Positions 8,664 through 17,523 are shown, counted from the first letter of the stretch. The stretch: 64,000 nt of DNA from Pseudomonas marginalis (GCF_024169655.1 NZ_JALJWV010000001.1:2857001-2921000), one strand, 5' to 3'. The notes: generated by a model from the sequence alone, not told the origin. Numbers and translations: made by a program.

Positions 8664-10073
8664 TCAGCCCTCCACCACCCAGGTGTCCTTGGTTCCGCCG
8701 CCTTGCGACGAGTTGACGATCAACGAGCCTTCGCGCAACGCCACCCGTGTGAGGCCACCGGGTACCAGGCGGGTTTCCTTACCGGACAGCACGAATGGGC
8801 GCAGGTCGATATGCCGGGGGGCGATGCCGTTTTCGACAAATGTCGGGCAGGTGGAGAGGCTCAGGGTCGGTTGGGCGATATAGGCGTGTGGACGCGCCTT
8901 GATGCGTTGGCGGAAGTCCTCGATCTCGGCCGCCGTGGACGCGGGGCCGACCAGCATGCCGTAGCCGCCGGAGCCCTGGGTTTCCTTGACTACCAATTCC
9001 GGCAGGTGGGCCAGCACATGGGACAGCTCATCCGGCTTGCGGCATTGAAACGTCGGCACGTTTTGCAGGATCGGTTCTTCGTCCAGGTAGAAACGGATCA
9101 TTTCCGGTACGTAGGGGTAGATCGACTTGTCGTCCGCGACGCCGGTGCCTATGGCGTTGGCCAGCACCACGTTGCCGGCGCAGTAGGCCGCGACCAGGCC
9201 GGGCACGCCGAGCATCGACTCCGGGTTGAACGCCTGCGGGTCAAGGAACGCGTCGTCGATACGGCGGTAGATCACGTCCACGGCCTTGGGACCGTCGGTG
9301 GTGCGCATGAACACCTTGAGGTCATGCACGAACAGGTCGGCGCCTTCCACCAATTCCACGCCCATTTCCCGGGCCAGGAATGCATGCTCGAAAAATGCGC
9401 TGTTAAAGCGCCCTGGCGTCAGCACCACCACATTGGGGTTGTCCAGGCGGCTGGCGCTTTTCAGGGTTTTCAACAGCAGGTTGGGGTAGTGGTCTACCGG
9501 CGCGATGCGCTGCTTGGCGAATACTTCGGGGAACAGGCGCATCATCATCTTGCGGTCTTCGAGCATGTAGCTCACGCCGCTGGGGGTGCGCAGGTTGTCT
9601 TCGAGCACGTAGTAGGTGCCGTCGCCATCGCGCACCAGGTCCACCCCGGAAATATGCGAGTAGATGTCGCGGTGCAGGTCGAGGCCGACCATGGCCTTCT
9701 GGTAACCCTCGTTGCCCAGCACCTGGTCTGCCGGAATGATCCCGGCCTTGATGATGCGCTGGTCGTGGTAGATATCGGCAAGGAACATGTTCAGCGCATT
9801 GACGCGCTGGATACAGCCGCGCTCGATGACGCTCCATTCACTGGCGGGGATGCTGCGGGGGATGATGTCGAAGGGGATCAGGCGTTCGGTGTCCTGCTCG
9901 TCGCCATACAAGGTGAAGGTGATCCCGGCGCGGTGGAACAACAGGTCGGCTTCGCGGCGACGCTGGGCCAGCAGTTCCGGCGGCGTATTGGCCAGCCAGC
10001 GGGAGAAATCCTGATAGTGCGCACGGCACACGCCGTGTGCGTCATTCATTTCATCAAAGAAAGATTGAGCCAT
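8664..10073 (-). CDS. Circularly permuted type 2 ATP-grasp protein
   Basis: A 469-residue circularly permuted ATP-grasp enzyme, beginning MAQSFFDEMNDAHGVCRAHYQDFSRWL. Family marks are FTLYGDEQDTERLIPFDIIPR near residue 55, GDGTYYVLEDNLRTPSGVSYMLEDR near 155, and VKETQGSGGYGMLVGP near 365 (nucleotide-binding glycine-rich loop). Such enzymes form an acyl-phosphate and ligate an amine. The genuine substrate is not known. It is the first gene of a two-gene operon with the alpha-E protein. Confidence 0.93.
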   Translation of the reverse strand: MAQSFFDEMNDAHGVCRAHYQDFSRWLANTPPELLAQRRREADLLFHRAGITFTLYGDEQDTERLIPFDIIPRSIPASEWSVIERGCIQRVNALNMFLADIYHDQRIIKAGIIPADQVLGNEGYQKAMVGLDLHRDIYSHISGVDLVRDGDGTYYVLEDNLRTPSGVSYMLEDRKMMMRLFPEVFAKQRIAPVDHYPNLLLKTLKSASRLDNPNVVVLTPGRFNSAFFEHAFLAREMGVELVEGADLFVHDLKVFMRTTDGPKAVDVIYRRIDDAFLDPQAFNPESMLGVPGLVAAYCAGNVVLANAIGTGVADDKSIYPYVPEMIRFYLDEEPILQNVPTFQCRKPDELSHVLAHLPELVVKETQGSGGYGMLVGPASTAAEIEDFRQRIKARPHAYIAQPTLSLSTCPTFVENGIAPRHIDLRPFVLSGKETRLVPGGLTRVALREGSLIVNSSQGGGTKDTWVVEG

Positions 10074-10494
10074 TCCAGTACCTTGTCAGTGCCGAGGGAA
10101 GCGCGGGGGGCACTGCCGCTTTGAAAAACGCATTTTTATGAGCCCGTGGCGCAGGGTGCCATCGGGCCAGGTCCTTACTTTCTTATGGGGTCGGCTCTGG
10201 GTCGGGGGGTAACGAATGCTCCTGTATCCGGGCATGGCAGGTGAACGATGAATGGATTAAGCAATGCCTGTGCCGAAACCGGCAAAGCGTCTCTATTCCC
10301 TTGTGGCGAGCGCGTTTGCTCGCCACAAGGGAACGGCGTGCGCACTACAACAGTGCATACGCGAACTTGAACGTCTCTGAATGCCCGGCCAGGGATTCAT
10401 CGGAACTTTAACGACCCGCGCAGGGCCTCATCTTGACGCAGGCCGCGTTCTTCAAAAGAGCTACTCTATGTCAAGGCGATCAGAGGGGACGGTC
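10074..10494. other. 421-base intergenic region
   Basis: Between the divergently oriented ATP-grasp gene and the small acidic protein. It contains one perfect REP-like inverted repeat (listed separately). No convincing coding frame or RNA gene was seen in the rest. In-frame upstream ATGs at 10381 and 10468 lack good ribosome-binding sites and are not used here as starts. Confidence 0.6.
10296..10333. repeat. REP-like perfect inverted repeat
   Basis: A 16-base arm TTCCCTTGTGGCGAGC (10296-10311) is followed by a 6-base loop and its exact reverse complement (10318-10333). The TTGTGGCGAGCG core is typical of dispersed REP elements in pseudomonads. It lies between transcription units and could fold into a strong hairpin. 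No run of T follows, so it is more likely a repeat than a classical terminator. Confidence 0.8.
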
Positions 10495-10629
10495 ATGTCA
10501 AAAGATGCGGAAGAAGACCTTAACGACCCCGGCAATGAAGACCCGGGGTCGCTGATGGATGATGCAGAAGTGCCGCTCAAGGACCCGGATGAAGCGGAGG
10601 ACGTTGGCAGCAACGAGCATCAGGACTGA
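10495..10629 (+). CDS. Small acidic hypothetical protein
   Basis: A 44-residue protein (MSKDAEEDLNDPGNEDPG...EDVGSNEHQD) that is about 40% Asp/Glu with Pro and Gly, so probably unstructured. ATG 10495 was chosen because AGAGGGGA lies 6-7 bases upstream; earlier in-frame ATGs (10381, 10468) lack this. It ends just before a hairpin shared with the convergent toxin gene. I do not recognise a family with a known function. Confidence 0.6.
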   Translation: MSKDAEEDLNDPGNEDPGSLMDDAEVPLKDPDEAEDVGSNEHQD

Positions 10630-10630
10630 T

Positions 10631-10672
10631 TGCTCATACCCCGCCAGCGTTGGCCGGCTGCCGGTATGAGCA
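10631..10672. terminator. Hairpin between convergent genes
   Basis: TGCTCATACC (10631-10640) and its exact complement GGTATGAGCA (10663-10672) frame a GC-rich loop of 22 bases. It sits between the stops of the acidic protein (10629) and the toxin (10681), a place where a bidirectional terminator is expected. There is no clear T-tract, so the assignment is tentative. Confidence 0.5.
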
Positions 10673-10680
10673 TTAGTTGA

Positions 10681-13600
10681 TCATGTTCCGATCCAGGAGT
10701 GTTCAGCGCCAATCTTTATTTGGAACTGGTGAAGAAGTGACAGGTAGTGCTCCTTTATTTTTTTTATCTGATTACCCAGCAGGTCCGGCGGAGTAATACC
10801 CTTGCTCGCATAATACTGGCGCGCTTCACCTTCAATATCGACTATTGGTCCGGATGAGACCAGTTTACCGTCGACAATCTTTGATTCTTTAGCCAATCCA
10901 TCGAGGCCCAGATGGTACATGTCAGGTCTTTTTGACTTGAGCACGTCATCAAACATTGTTGGGCCTACCGTCTCGAAAATTTTACCTTCGTAGGTGCGAA
11001 ATTCAGAGGTGTATTGGATTGCCCCTCCAGGCCCTCTGGTGACGGTCGGGCGGTTGTTTTCAAAGTATGTTTTGTTAGCGGAAAACCGCTGGTTCATCTC
11101 CGCGATCATATCGTTGATCACCGGATTGTCAGGCTGTGTCGCAAAGTTACTGGTGTTGTAGAAGGGCTTGTAGTCCGTAATAGTGTGGGCGACGGGTCTG
11201 TTAAGCAGAATGTCGTTGGCGCCCGCCTTCAATGCGGTAGTGCCAATATTGACTGGAATCGCATCATCGGTGTCGAGGTAAATGCCACCGTATTTATTCA
11301 TCAGTGGATAACGGGCGACATCCGAAGTGGCGGCGAGATTTTTGCCTTGGCCCTGGCGAAAGTAGCGGTACATTTCAGTGTCTTTCAATTGTTTGAAAAA
11401 ATCTTCCCCGTGCAGATTCATGACGCTTAGGTCCGGCGCTTTGGCGTGCAATTGGCTTTTGATTTTTTCAAACATCGCCGGGCTGTCTGCATCGACATGG
11501 ATAATGGATTTATACCCAGGTGCATTGGCAGAGTTATTCGCGATGTTTTCTATCAGGTTCGACGGGATATCACTGCCAGCCCAAAAATAGTGAATCTGTT
11601 TGGGGATGGGCTGAGCATCTTTTGGAACCCGTAGAATTGTCGGGGGAGAGACATCAACATATTTAAACCCGCGCGCATCGATTTTTTTAGCCTTTTTAAA
11701 CTCACTAAGCGTTCCTCGTTGCCATTTTCCTTTGCCACTCCTCCAGAAGTAAGCCTGGCCTTGGGCATCGTTTGCTGTTTTGAGGTCGCTGGATTTCCAC
11801 GCGCCGGCATAGCTGTCGAAGGAGATATCATGTTCTACGCCCTTGTAGTTCAGCGAATAGGGGCGTGCTGGGTTTCCCGTCAGGTGGATATCGTCCAGCG
11901 GGATTAAGTAGGTATTTTCTCCGGGTTTCCAAGGATTGCCCCCTGCGCCCCCCAGGAGGCGGTCGGTTCTGGAGAGCGGTTCCCATCCGGAAAGCCCTAG
12001 ATCCCTGACCGGCAGGTCAGGCCCGGTGCGCGCCGGATGCCGGATAACTCGCTGGCCATCCTTGAGGTGTGATTCATAAAACTTGCCATCGATTTTTACA
12101 TATTCTTTTTTACTGCGACCCACATACACATTGGACTGCAAGCCTTTTGTCGATAACTCTTGGGGGGCAATGTGCTTGACCTCATAACCCAACAAATCGG
12201 CGTCCATCGACCTTACGTCACCATTGGCCGCGACCCGGCTCGGTTTGAAATCTGTCAGCGGCGGGCCGAAGGCACGTTTATTGATCGCATCGTAACGATG
12301 CCAGTTACCTTGAAACAAAACCACGTTACCTTCGACCGTCTCTTGCCCCACGGTGAATGTGCCGGTTGCTGCCACGCCGTGCTGCTGACTGGCAGTTTTC
12401 GCCACATTATTACTGCCGATCGAGTGCAGGCTATCGGGGTCATTCAACCTCGGCGTGTCGACGCTGAAGTTGTCCAACGGCTTGCCGTATGCCTGCTTCG
12501 TGAGCGGATCGTAGGCGTACCACTTATTGGTCGCCTCATCGAATTTGCCCAGTGTTTTGCTTTCGCGTGTGCCATTGGCTGCTTTGAATGTGCCTTCGGC
12601 GACATCGGTTTTTTTCGCCAACTCAAGTAGATCGACACCTCGATAAGAGCCGCGCAGATGTTTGACCCCCTTGAACGCTGTGCTGACCCCTTTACGCAGA
12701 CCGCCCGCCACTCCGCGAGCCAGGTCGGCAACCCCGTCCAATGGATTGAGTGCGCCCACGGTCGCGCGCCCTATAATCTTGGCGACCTGACCCGCTCTGG
12801 CAACTGTCGACGCGCCGGCCGCCGCGACTTTCGCGCCTTTTGCCGCGGCGCCCAAGCCGACGGCGAAACCAAAGATATCGAAGGCAAGATCGACAACGCC
12901 CCCACCAATATTGCCGTTGGTAAAATTAACGATGGCTGATCGGAACGGGATCAGGTTGAGCGCGATCTCTTCAACGGTCTCATGCAGCGGTACTTCAGCG
13001 TCGAAGGTGGTTTTGCCCTTGGCGTACTTCTCCACCGCAGGCAAGTTGATATCCTCTATCAATGCATCAACGATGTATTGGGTTCTAGCGCTACTGAAAC
13101 TATTAGGTGCGCCTTGTGCATCTTTTTTTTCATGCGTTATCCCCGCTGCAGAGTGACCTGCGGGTTTTACCTGATCAAAACGCTTGCCCGCTTTTATAGA
13201 GTGAAGCGTCGGTTCATAGTCCCGATAAGTCTTGTCCGGCAGCTTGGTCACCGTCCCTTTTAGTCGGTCGATTTCATAGGTCATGCGCTGGCCGTTGCGC
13301 TCGGTCTCGACCAGCAGAACACCGTCTGAAACCCGCCTGGGCTGATCGGCGCGATGGAACTCCATTTCTTTACGGATGGTTATTTTGCCAAACTCCAGAT
13401 TCTGCCGATCTTCCAGCGGCTGCTTCGAAATAAGGTGTTTGAGCTGCGCAGCGGTCGTTTTTTTTACGGCACTGGAGTAGTCCGGGAACGTCTCGTTGAA
13501 TATCTTCGTCGGGCGCGGTAGTTCGTTAAGCCGTTCCAGTACATCGTTAATGTTGAACCCGTCCGAGGAGGACACCCATGCGCTGGGACGACCGTCCGGC

Positions 13601-15678
13601 TGCAGGGTGACGCCGCCAAATGTCAGTAGGTTCACGAAACTACGGCCCGCTTCCCCCCAGTTATCCGCTGAGTCCGGTGCGGCGTTGAGTCCTCGACCAT
13701 CGATATACATGTCCAGTATCGAGTAAGGCCCGGGGAAGTGCCGGTTGGAAGGCTGCAGGGTGATGGTTTTTTCTTCGAACAGTTTCGGGTCGACGTGAGG
13801 CAGGGCTACTTTTAACTGTTCCAGCGCAATGCCCCTCGTCGTCGGCATCTGCCCGATTTGCATTTGCGCAGCCTCTTTCAACTCGCGAATCTGCGCACTG
13901 TAGGCTTCGCGGGCAGTCGTCATCGAGGCATCCGTCGACGGATAATCCATACCGTTGGCAACGGCCCAGTGTTTGATGGCGTCGGTCTGGGCGGCATATT
14001 CGACAGTGCGTTCGTCGTCAGAGATCGGCGCAACGCTGGCTTCGAGCATAACGTCTGCATAGCTCATCGACGCGGTGTTTCCCGGCGCTTTGTTTTCGAT
14101 TCGGGCCGCCGCCGTGGCAAAGCTGACCCAACTGTGGGTGCCCACGACGACGCCTTCCGGAATGTCCTTGATCAGGAATTCCGGAGCCCGGCTGGCCAGC
14201 AGCAGGTGAGCCTGAATCATGGCCTTTTGCGGGGATGAGGCGTTGCCTTTGGCGACCAGGTGATCAGCCAGCTCCTGGATAACCGCTGACGGTTTTTTGC
14301 CCGAGTTCTCCGCCGAGACCAGCCGATAGCCTTCAATTTGGCCAGGGGCTTGGTGATCGACCTCGTTGCCAGGGACACTGGCGCTTTCGGTGTTCAAGGC
14401 CGTGAGCAGCCAGTCAGAAGCGCTGCCTTTGACGCCCCGCGCCTCGAACGCAGTCTGAATCGCTTCACCCAGCGCTTTGCCTCTGGGCGATGCGATCAAG
14501 GAATCGATCAGCCGTCGCGGGTTGCTCAGTTCCGCCGGGGAAATTGTCCTGCCGTTCAGCAGATAATCCAGGATATTTTTTGACGGTCCTAAGTCAACAT
14601 CACCCATTTTGCCTGTGCCAATATCGGCCTTCAGCTGTTGCAGGTCGCCCTGATCCAACGGCTCAGGCCAAGCCAGCGCCCCGCCGAGATTGCCGTGCGC
14701 TGGCATCTTGGGCGCCGGGGTCGAGAGGGCGGTCGCGAGGTTCTCCAACTGTTCGTGATCGGTGGGAATATGCCAGCCATGATCTTCGAGGAATTGCACG
14801 AGGCTGACCCTGTTCGATTGGCTGGCGCCGATGGGTTGGTAGGTGCTTGCCGAAGACAGAGAGATCGTCCTCTTCTTCAGTTCATTCTGGATTTCCCCAG
14901 CCGACTTCGCGCCACTGTCCGCGGACGTTGCCAGGTGGCGCAGCTCGCTGACCGCCTCATAGCGGTTGATGATATCGCCCGATACCGCTTTCTGGTCTTG
15001 CAGTGCGTCCTCGCTACGCGCCCTCATCAAGCCTTCGGAGGTGTTTGGGTCCAGCGGTGTAAAACGTTGCTCTCGACCTATTTCTTCTGCACGCCTGCGC
15101 ATGGCGGACGCCGTGAGGTCCTCCCGTTCTTGATAAAAGCGTCCCACGATCCACCTTGAAACAGGCTGGTCGAGAACGGTTGCCGGAGGCGTGATGGTGG
15201 TGTCGGCATGGCCCGCGTTGATGACTCGCGCGGCCTTGAGAATAGGGGCGCTGATCGACGCCCAGCGCCTGTCGTCCTGCCCAACGGTGTTTAGCTTCTG
15301 TTCGGGGTCAAGCGACCGCTTGAGCCTGAAGGAGATTTGGCCTGATTCCGGTTTGAGCGTTATCGACGTAGGGTCAATGCCTTTATCCCTGATCCACTGA
15401 AGGACGTCGGGTGATTGGAAGGCGTCATGTAAACGCCCCCACCACTGACCGAATGTGGAATTGGGCGGGATAGCACTGATTTTGCTGTTTCTTTCGCCAT
15501 TGGCGGCATGGAACAGCGCAAAGCTATATTCGGCCGCCAACTCACGATCGCCTTCGGTGCGAGCGTCGCCTGTCGGCTCAGTTGGGGCAGGGGCTTCGCG
15601 TTTATGTCTGGCGAGTGGCAGGTGGGATGGGTCGAGTGGTTGGGGTGGCGCGGTGATGTGATTGGAAACACTGATCAT
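10681..15678 (-). CDS. Giant putative toxin with C-terminal TcdA/TcdB-like glycosyltransferase
   Basis: A 1665-residue protein. Near the C-terminus is a DXD-type glycosyltransferase: IPKQIHYFWAG (Ile1362-Trp1366) opens the fold and YLDTDD (Asp1469, Asp1471, Asp1472) is the sugar-nucleotide/metal motif, preceded by ATSDVARYPLMNKYGG. This layout resembles clostridial large toxins and Photorhabdus PaTox, whose transferases modify host Rho/Ras GTPases. A hydrophobic Ala/Gly-rich stretch (about residues 900-1010) could serve in membrane insertion or translocation. The N-terminal about 850 residues are helical and resemble the uncharacterised 'dermonecrotic-type' region of Pseudomonas toxins, but I cannot assign a domain firmly. 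No signal peptide is seen. The 3' half is visibly richer in AT than flanking genes, suggesting transfer. It stands alone, with no obvious immunity or delivery gene beside it. Confidence 0.8.
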   Translation of the reverse strand: MISVSNHITAPPQPLDPSHLPLARHKREAPAPTEPTGDARTEGDRELAAEYSFALFHAANGERNSKISAIPPNSTFGQWWGRLHDAFQSPDVLQWIRDKGIDPTSITLKPESGQISFRLKRSLDPEQKLNTVGQDDRRWASISAPILKAARVINAGHADTTITPPATVLDQPVSRWIVGRFYQEREDLTASAMRRRAEEIGREQRFTPLDPNTSEGLMRARSEDALQDQKAVSGDIINRYEAVSELRHLATSADSGAKSAGEIQNELKKRTISLSSASTYQPIGASQSNRVSLVQFLEDHGWHIPTDHEQLENLATALSTPAPKMPAHGNLGGALAWPEPLDQGDLQQLKADIGTGKMGDVDLGPSKNILDYLLNGRTISPAELSNPRRLIDSLIASPRGKALGEAIQTAFEARGVKGSASDWLLTALNTESASVPGNEVDHQAPGQIEGYRLVSAENSGKKPSAVIQELADHLVAKGNASSPQKAMIQAHLLLASRAPEFLIKDIPEGVVVGTHSWVSFATAAARIENKAPGNTASMSYADVMLEASVAPISDDERTVEYAAQTDAIKHWAVANGMDYPSTDASMTTAREAYSAQIRELKEAAQMQIGQMPTTRGIALEQLKVALPHVDPKLFEEKTITLQPSNRHFPGPYSILDMYIDGRGLNAAPDSADNWGEAGRSFVNLLTFGGVTLQPDGRPSAWVSSSDGFNINDVLERLNELPRPTKIFNETFPDYSSAVKKTTAAQLKHLISKQPLEDRQNLEFGKITIRKEMEFHRADQPRRVSDGVLLVETERNGQRMTYEIDRLKGTVTKLPDKTYRDYEPTLHSIKAGKRFDQVKPAGHSAAGITHEKKDAQGAPNSFSSARTQYIVDALIEDINLPAVEKYAKGKTTFDAEVPLHETVEEIALNLIPFRSAIVNFTNGNIGGGVVDLAFDIFGFAVGLGAAAKGAKVAAAGASTVARAGQVAKIIGRATVGALNPLDGVADLARGVAGGLRKGVSTAFKGVKHLRGSYRGVDLLELAKKTDVAEGTFKAANGTRESKTLGKFDEATNKWYAYDPLTKQAYGKPLDNFSVDTPRLNDPDSLHSIGSNNVAKTASQQHGVAATGTFTVGQETVEGNVVLFQGNWHRYDAINKRAFGPPLTDFKPSRVAANGDVRSMDADLLGYEVKHIAPQELSTKGLQSNVYVGRSKKEYVKIDGKFYESHLKDGQRVIRHPARTGPDLPVRDLGLSGWEPLSRTDRLLGGAGGNPWKPGENTYLIPLDDIHLTGNPARPYSLNYKGVEHDISFDSYAGAWKSSDLKTANDAQGQAYFWRSGKGKWQRGTLSEFKKAKKIDARGFKYVDVSPPTILRVPKDAQPIPKQIHYFWAGSDIPSNLIENIANNSANAPGYKSIIHVDADSPAMFEKIKSQLHAKAPDLSVMNLHGEDFFKQLKDTEMYRYFRQGQGKNLAATSDVARYPLMNKYGGIYLDTDDAIPVNIGTTALKAGANDILLNRPVAHTITDYKPFYNTSNFATQPDNPVINDMIAEMNQRFSANKTYFENNRPTVTRGPGGAIQYTSEFRTYEGKIFETVGPTMFDDVLKSKRPDMYHLGLDGLAKESKIVDGKLVSSGPIVDIEGEARQYYASKGITPPDLLGNQIKKIKEHYLSLLHQFQIKIGAEHSWIGT

Positions 15679-15860
15679 GAGGTCTGTCGCCTGAGGTTAC
15701 GAGATTACGCCAGGGCTTGTGCAGCGCCCGTGGCGTTAACCTTGTGTAGCGACGCAGGCTGTCTTGATTCCTTCACTCAGCCAAAAGACGGTTACCCGGT
15801 GTTTCCACCTTGAGCGCTGCCGGACAGGCGTTCGGCGCCGACCGGCGCAGTAATAAAAGG

Positions 15861-15885
15861 CAAGGGCGGCTGGCCGCCCTTTTTA
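15861..15885 (-). terminator. Rho-independent terminator, probably for the GNAT gene
   Basis: GGGCGG (15864-15869) and CCGCCC (15874-15879) form a short GC stem around a 4-base loop, with AAAAGGCAA on one side and TTTTT on the other, so it can work in both directions. It lies downstream of the minus-strand GNAT gene and upstream of the toxin promoter region. Confidence 0.7.
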
Positions 15886-15899
15886 CCGGGCTGTGATGC

Positions 15900-16463
15900 T
15901 CAGAGCACCACGCTGCTGATCACCTGGGTAGCGTCATCGGGGTCGGTTACGGTGTGGAAGCCCAGGGCATGGTTCAGTTCACGTAACGGGGCGTTGGTCG
16001 CTTCATCGACCGTGTACATCAACGTGAAGCCGTTTTTTCGCGCGGCGGTCATCAGGTGCTGCATCAAAATGCGCCCTAGCCCCAGGTGCTGCCAAGGGTT
16101 AGCCACGGTAACCGCGCATTCGCATTCATGCTCCTTGGCTGCGGCATAGCGCGCGACGCCGATCTCGATCAGCTTGCCGTTGTCATGCACCAGAGCAATA
16201 AATGCCACACGTTGCTGATTGTCGACGTCCATCAATTGATCGAGCAGGGTCTTGCCGGGCTCGTTGATTTCACCGAGGAAGCGCGCGTGCCGAGACTCTC
16301 GGGACAAATTCTTGATGAAGTTATATTCGCGGTCCCGGTCGTCGGTTCTCAACGGACGGATCAGCACATGGCGGCCGTCATCAACCGCTTCGATCCAGTG
16401 TTCGTGCGGGACTGCCGCATAGGCGGGAGCGGCTTGCCGGTTGTGCTCTGCAATGGTGGGCAT
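15900..16463 (-). CDS. GNAT-family N-acetyltransferase
   Basis: A 187-residue acetyltransferase. After a 35-residue lead it shows the GNAT fold: VLIRPLRTDDRDREYNFIKNLS, then ECAVTVANPWQHLGLGRILMQHLMTAA containing the acetyl-CoA loop (Q-x-x-G-L-G), and a C-terminal LNHALGFHTV. This subtype is common beside universal stress and Fnr-regulated genes and resembles protein/small-molecule acetyltransferases of the ATP-citrate-lyase-linked (Pat-like C-terminal domain) group. GGAGG precedes ATG by 7 bases. An FNR-like palindrome lies at 16537-16554, about 75 bases upstream of the start. The substrate is not known. Confidence 0.88.
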   Translation of the reverse strand: MPTIAEHNRQAAPAYAAVPHEHWIEAVDDGRHVLIRPLRTDDRDREYNFIKNLSRESRHARFLGEINEPGKTLLDQLMDVDNQQRVAFIALVHDNGKLIEIGVARYAAAKEHECECAVTVANPWQHLGLGRILMQHLMTAARKNGFTLMYTVDEATNAPLRELNHALGFHTVTDPDDATQVISSVVL

Positions 16464-16536
16464 GGTAAGACCTCCAGGTTGGGGCGGCAGGAACAGCGCC
16501 CTATTGCGTCGGTTCTACGCCTTTGCTCACCGGTAA

Positions 16537-16554
16537 ATCTGATGTGGATCAGAT
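16537..16554. promoter_or_regulatory. FNR-like palindrome upstream of the GNAT gene
   Basis: ATCTGAT-GTGG-ATCAGAT is a perfect 7+7 inverted repeat. It matches the Fnr/Anr box TTGAT-N4-ATCAA except that the outer T/A on both sides is C/G (CTGAT...ATCAG). It lies between the Fnr-type regulator and the GNAT gene. Confidence 0.6.
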
Positions 16555-16563
16555 GAAGCCCTG

Positions 16564-17313
16564 TTACTCGGCACCATGGCGGTGACAGCCGGCGATAAAC
16601 GTCTTGAGTTTCGCCATGTCGAGAATCTCGACATTGCGTGCGCTGATATGCACCAGGCCCAGTTTGCGCAACTGCGCAATACTGCGGCACACCGTCTCCA
16701 GTCGCAGCCCCAGGTAAGAGCCAATTTCTTCGCGTCTCATGCGCAATACAAATGATCGCGGTGAATAGCCACGCGTACTCATCCGCATCGATATATTCAA
16801 GACAAATGCACAAAGCCGCTCGTCGGCGTTCATATTGCCCATCTGCATTAGCATGCCGTGATCACGCACTATTTCGCGGCTCATGATTTTGTTCAAGTTA
16901 TGTTGCAATGACGGTATTTGACCGGCCAGTCGCTCAAGTTGATTGAAGTGCAGAGGGCACACCTCGCTGTCTTCCAGAGCAATGGCATTGCAGGCATGGG
17001 TGTCGGCGCTGATGGCGTCGAGGCCGAGCATCTCCCCGGCCATTTGAAAGCCGGTGACTTGTTCACGGCCGTCCATGGACAGTATGCACGTCTTGAAAAA
17101 ACCGGTACGCACGGCGTAGAGCGAGCGCAACGGATCTGCGGTGCGATACAGCGAAGCACCTTTTTTCACTTTGACGCGTTGTGGAATCAGTGTGTCCAGG
17201 CGACCCACTTCGAGATCGGTCAGGCCTATGGGCAAGCACAGCTCTAAAACGCTGCAACTGGCGCAGGTTGTTTTTAAATGTTGAACTTGTACAAGGCTGG
17301 GTGTTGACTTCAT
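16564..17313 (-). CDS. Fnr/Anr-family oxygen-sensing regulator (paralogue)
   Basis: A 249-residue Crp/Fnr regulator. Cys17, Cys20, Cys26 and Cys108 match the four ligands of the oxygen-labile [4Fe-4S] cluster of FNR (C-x2-C-x5-C plus a distant Cys). A cyclic-nucleotide-like barrel, the MSREIVRDH dimer helix and a C-terminal winged HTH follow. The recognition helix reads LETVCRSIAQL: Glu206 and Arg210 match FNR Glu209 and Arg213, but FNR Ser212 is replaced by Cys209. ATG 17313 has AGAGG upstream; an in-frame extension to 17382 has no similarity to the family. It lies in an island rich in FNR boxes, so it is probably the local regulator, possibly sharing targets with chromosomal Anr. Confidence 0.92.
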   Translation of the reverse strand: MKSTPSLVQVQHLKTTCASCSVLELCLPIGLTDLEVGRLDTLIPQRVKVKKGASLYRTADPLRSLYAVRTGFFKTCILSMDGREQVTGFQMAGEMLGLDAISADTHACNAIALEDSEVCPLHFNQLERLAGQIPSLQHNLNKIMSREIVRDHGMLMQMGNMNADERLCAFVLNISMRMSTRGYSPRSFVLRMRREEIGSYLGLRLETVCRSIAQLRKLGLVHISARNVEILDMAKLKTFIAGCHRHGAE

Positions 17314-17462
17314 TGCAAAAGCCTCTTGCACACATATATTCCGATTACTAAACATCCAAACATCGGAGAAAGATAGCTGCAAATTTTATATAGTCGAGCC
17401 GCTGATCGCTTTCGCGTGCAATGAGTCTCGCGCCGCCCTCTAGATGAGTGTTTTTTGCATGC

Positions 17463-17489
17463 CCCTCGCTGCGAATGCTACAGCGAGGG
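17463..17489. repeat. Perfect 9-bp inverted repeat between the USP and fnr-like genes
   Basis: CCCTCGCTG, a 9-base loop, then CAGCGAGGG. A T-run lies on the plus-strand 5' side, which is the wrong side to terminate the minus-strand USP transcript in the usual way, so it may be a Rho-assisted end or an RNA stability hairpin. Confidence 0.5.
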
Positions 17490-17523
17490 TCTGCCAACTA
17501 CCGCGTGTGCGATCCGATGACGT

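Noticed and set aside
8703..10124. Long antisense open frame (473 codons) opposite the ATP-grasp gene
   Set aside because: The opposite strand encodes a complete, well-conserved enzyme; the antisense translation is low-complexity Val/His/Gly/Gln-rich, typical of GC-rich shadow frames.
10631..10672. Transposon end or attachment site beside the toxin
   Set aside because: Only a single inverted repeat was seen, with no integrase, transposase, tRNA gene or flanking direct repeat, so a hairpin between convergent genes is the simpler reading.
17463..17489. Possible intrinsic terminator of the USP 1 gene
   Set aside because: The stem is strong but the T-run is on the wrong side for the minus-strand transcript, so it is listed only as an inverted repeat.
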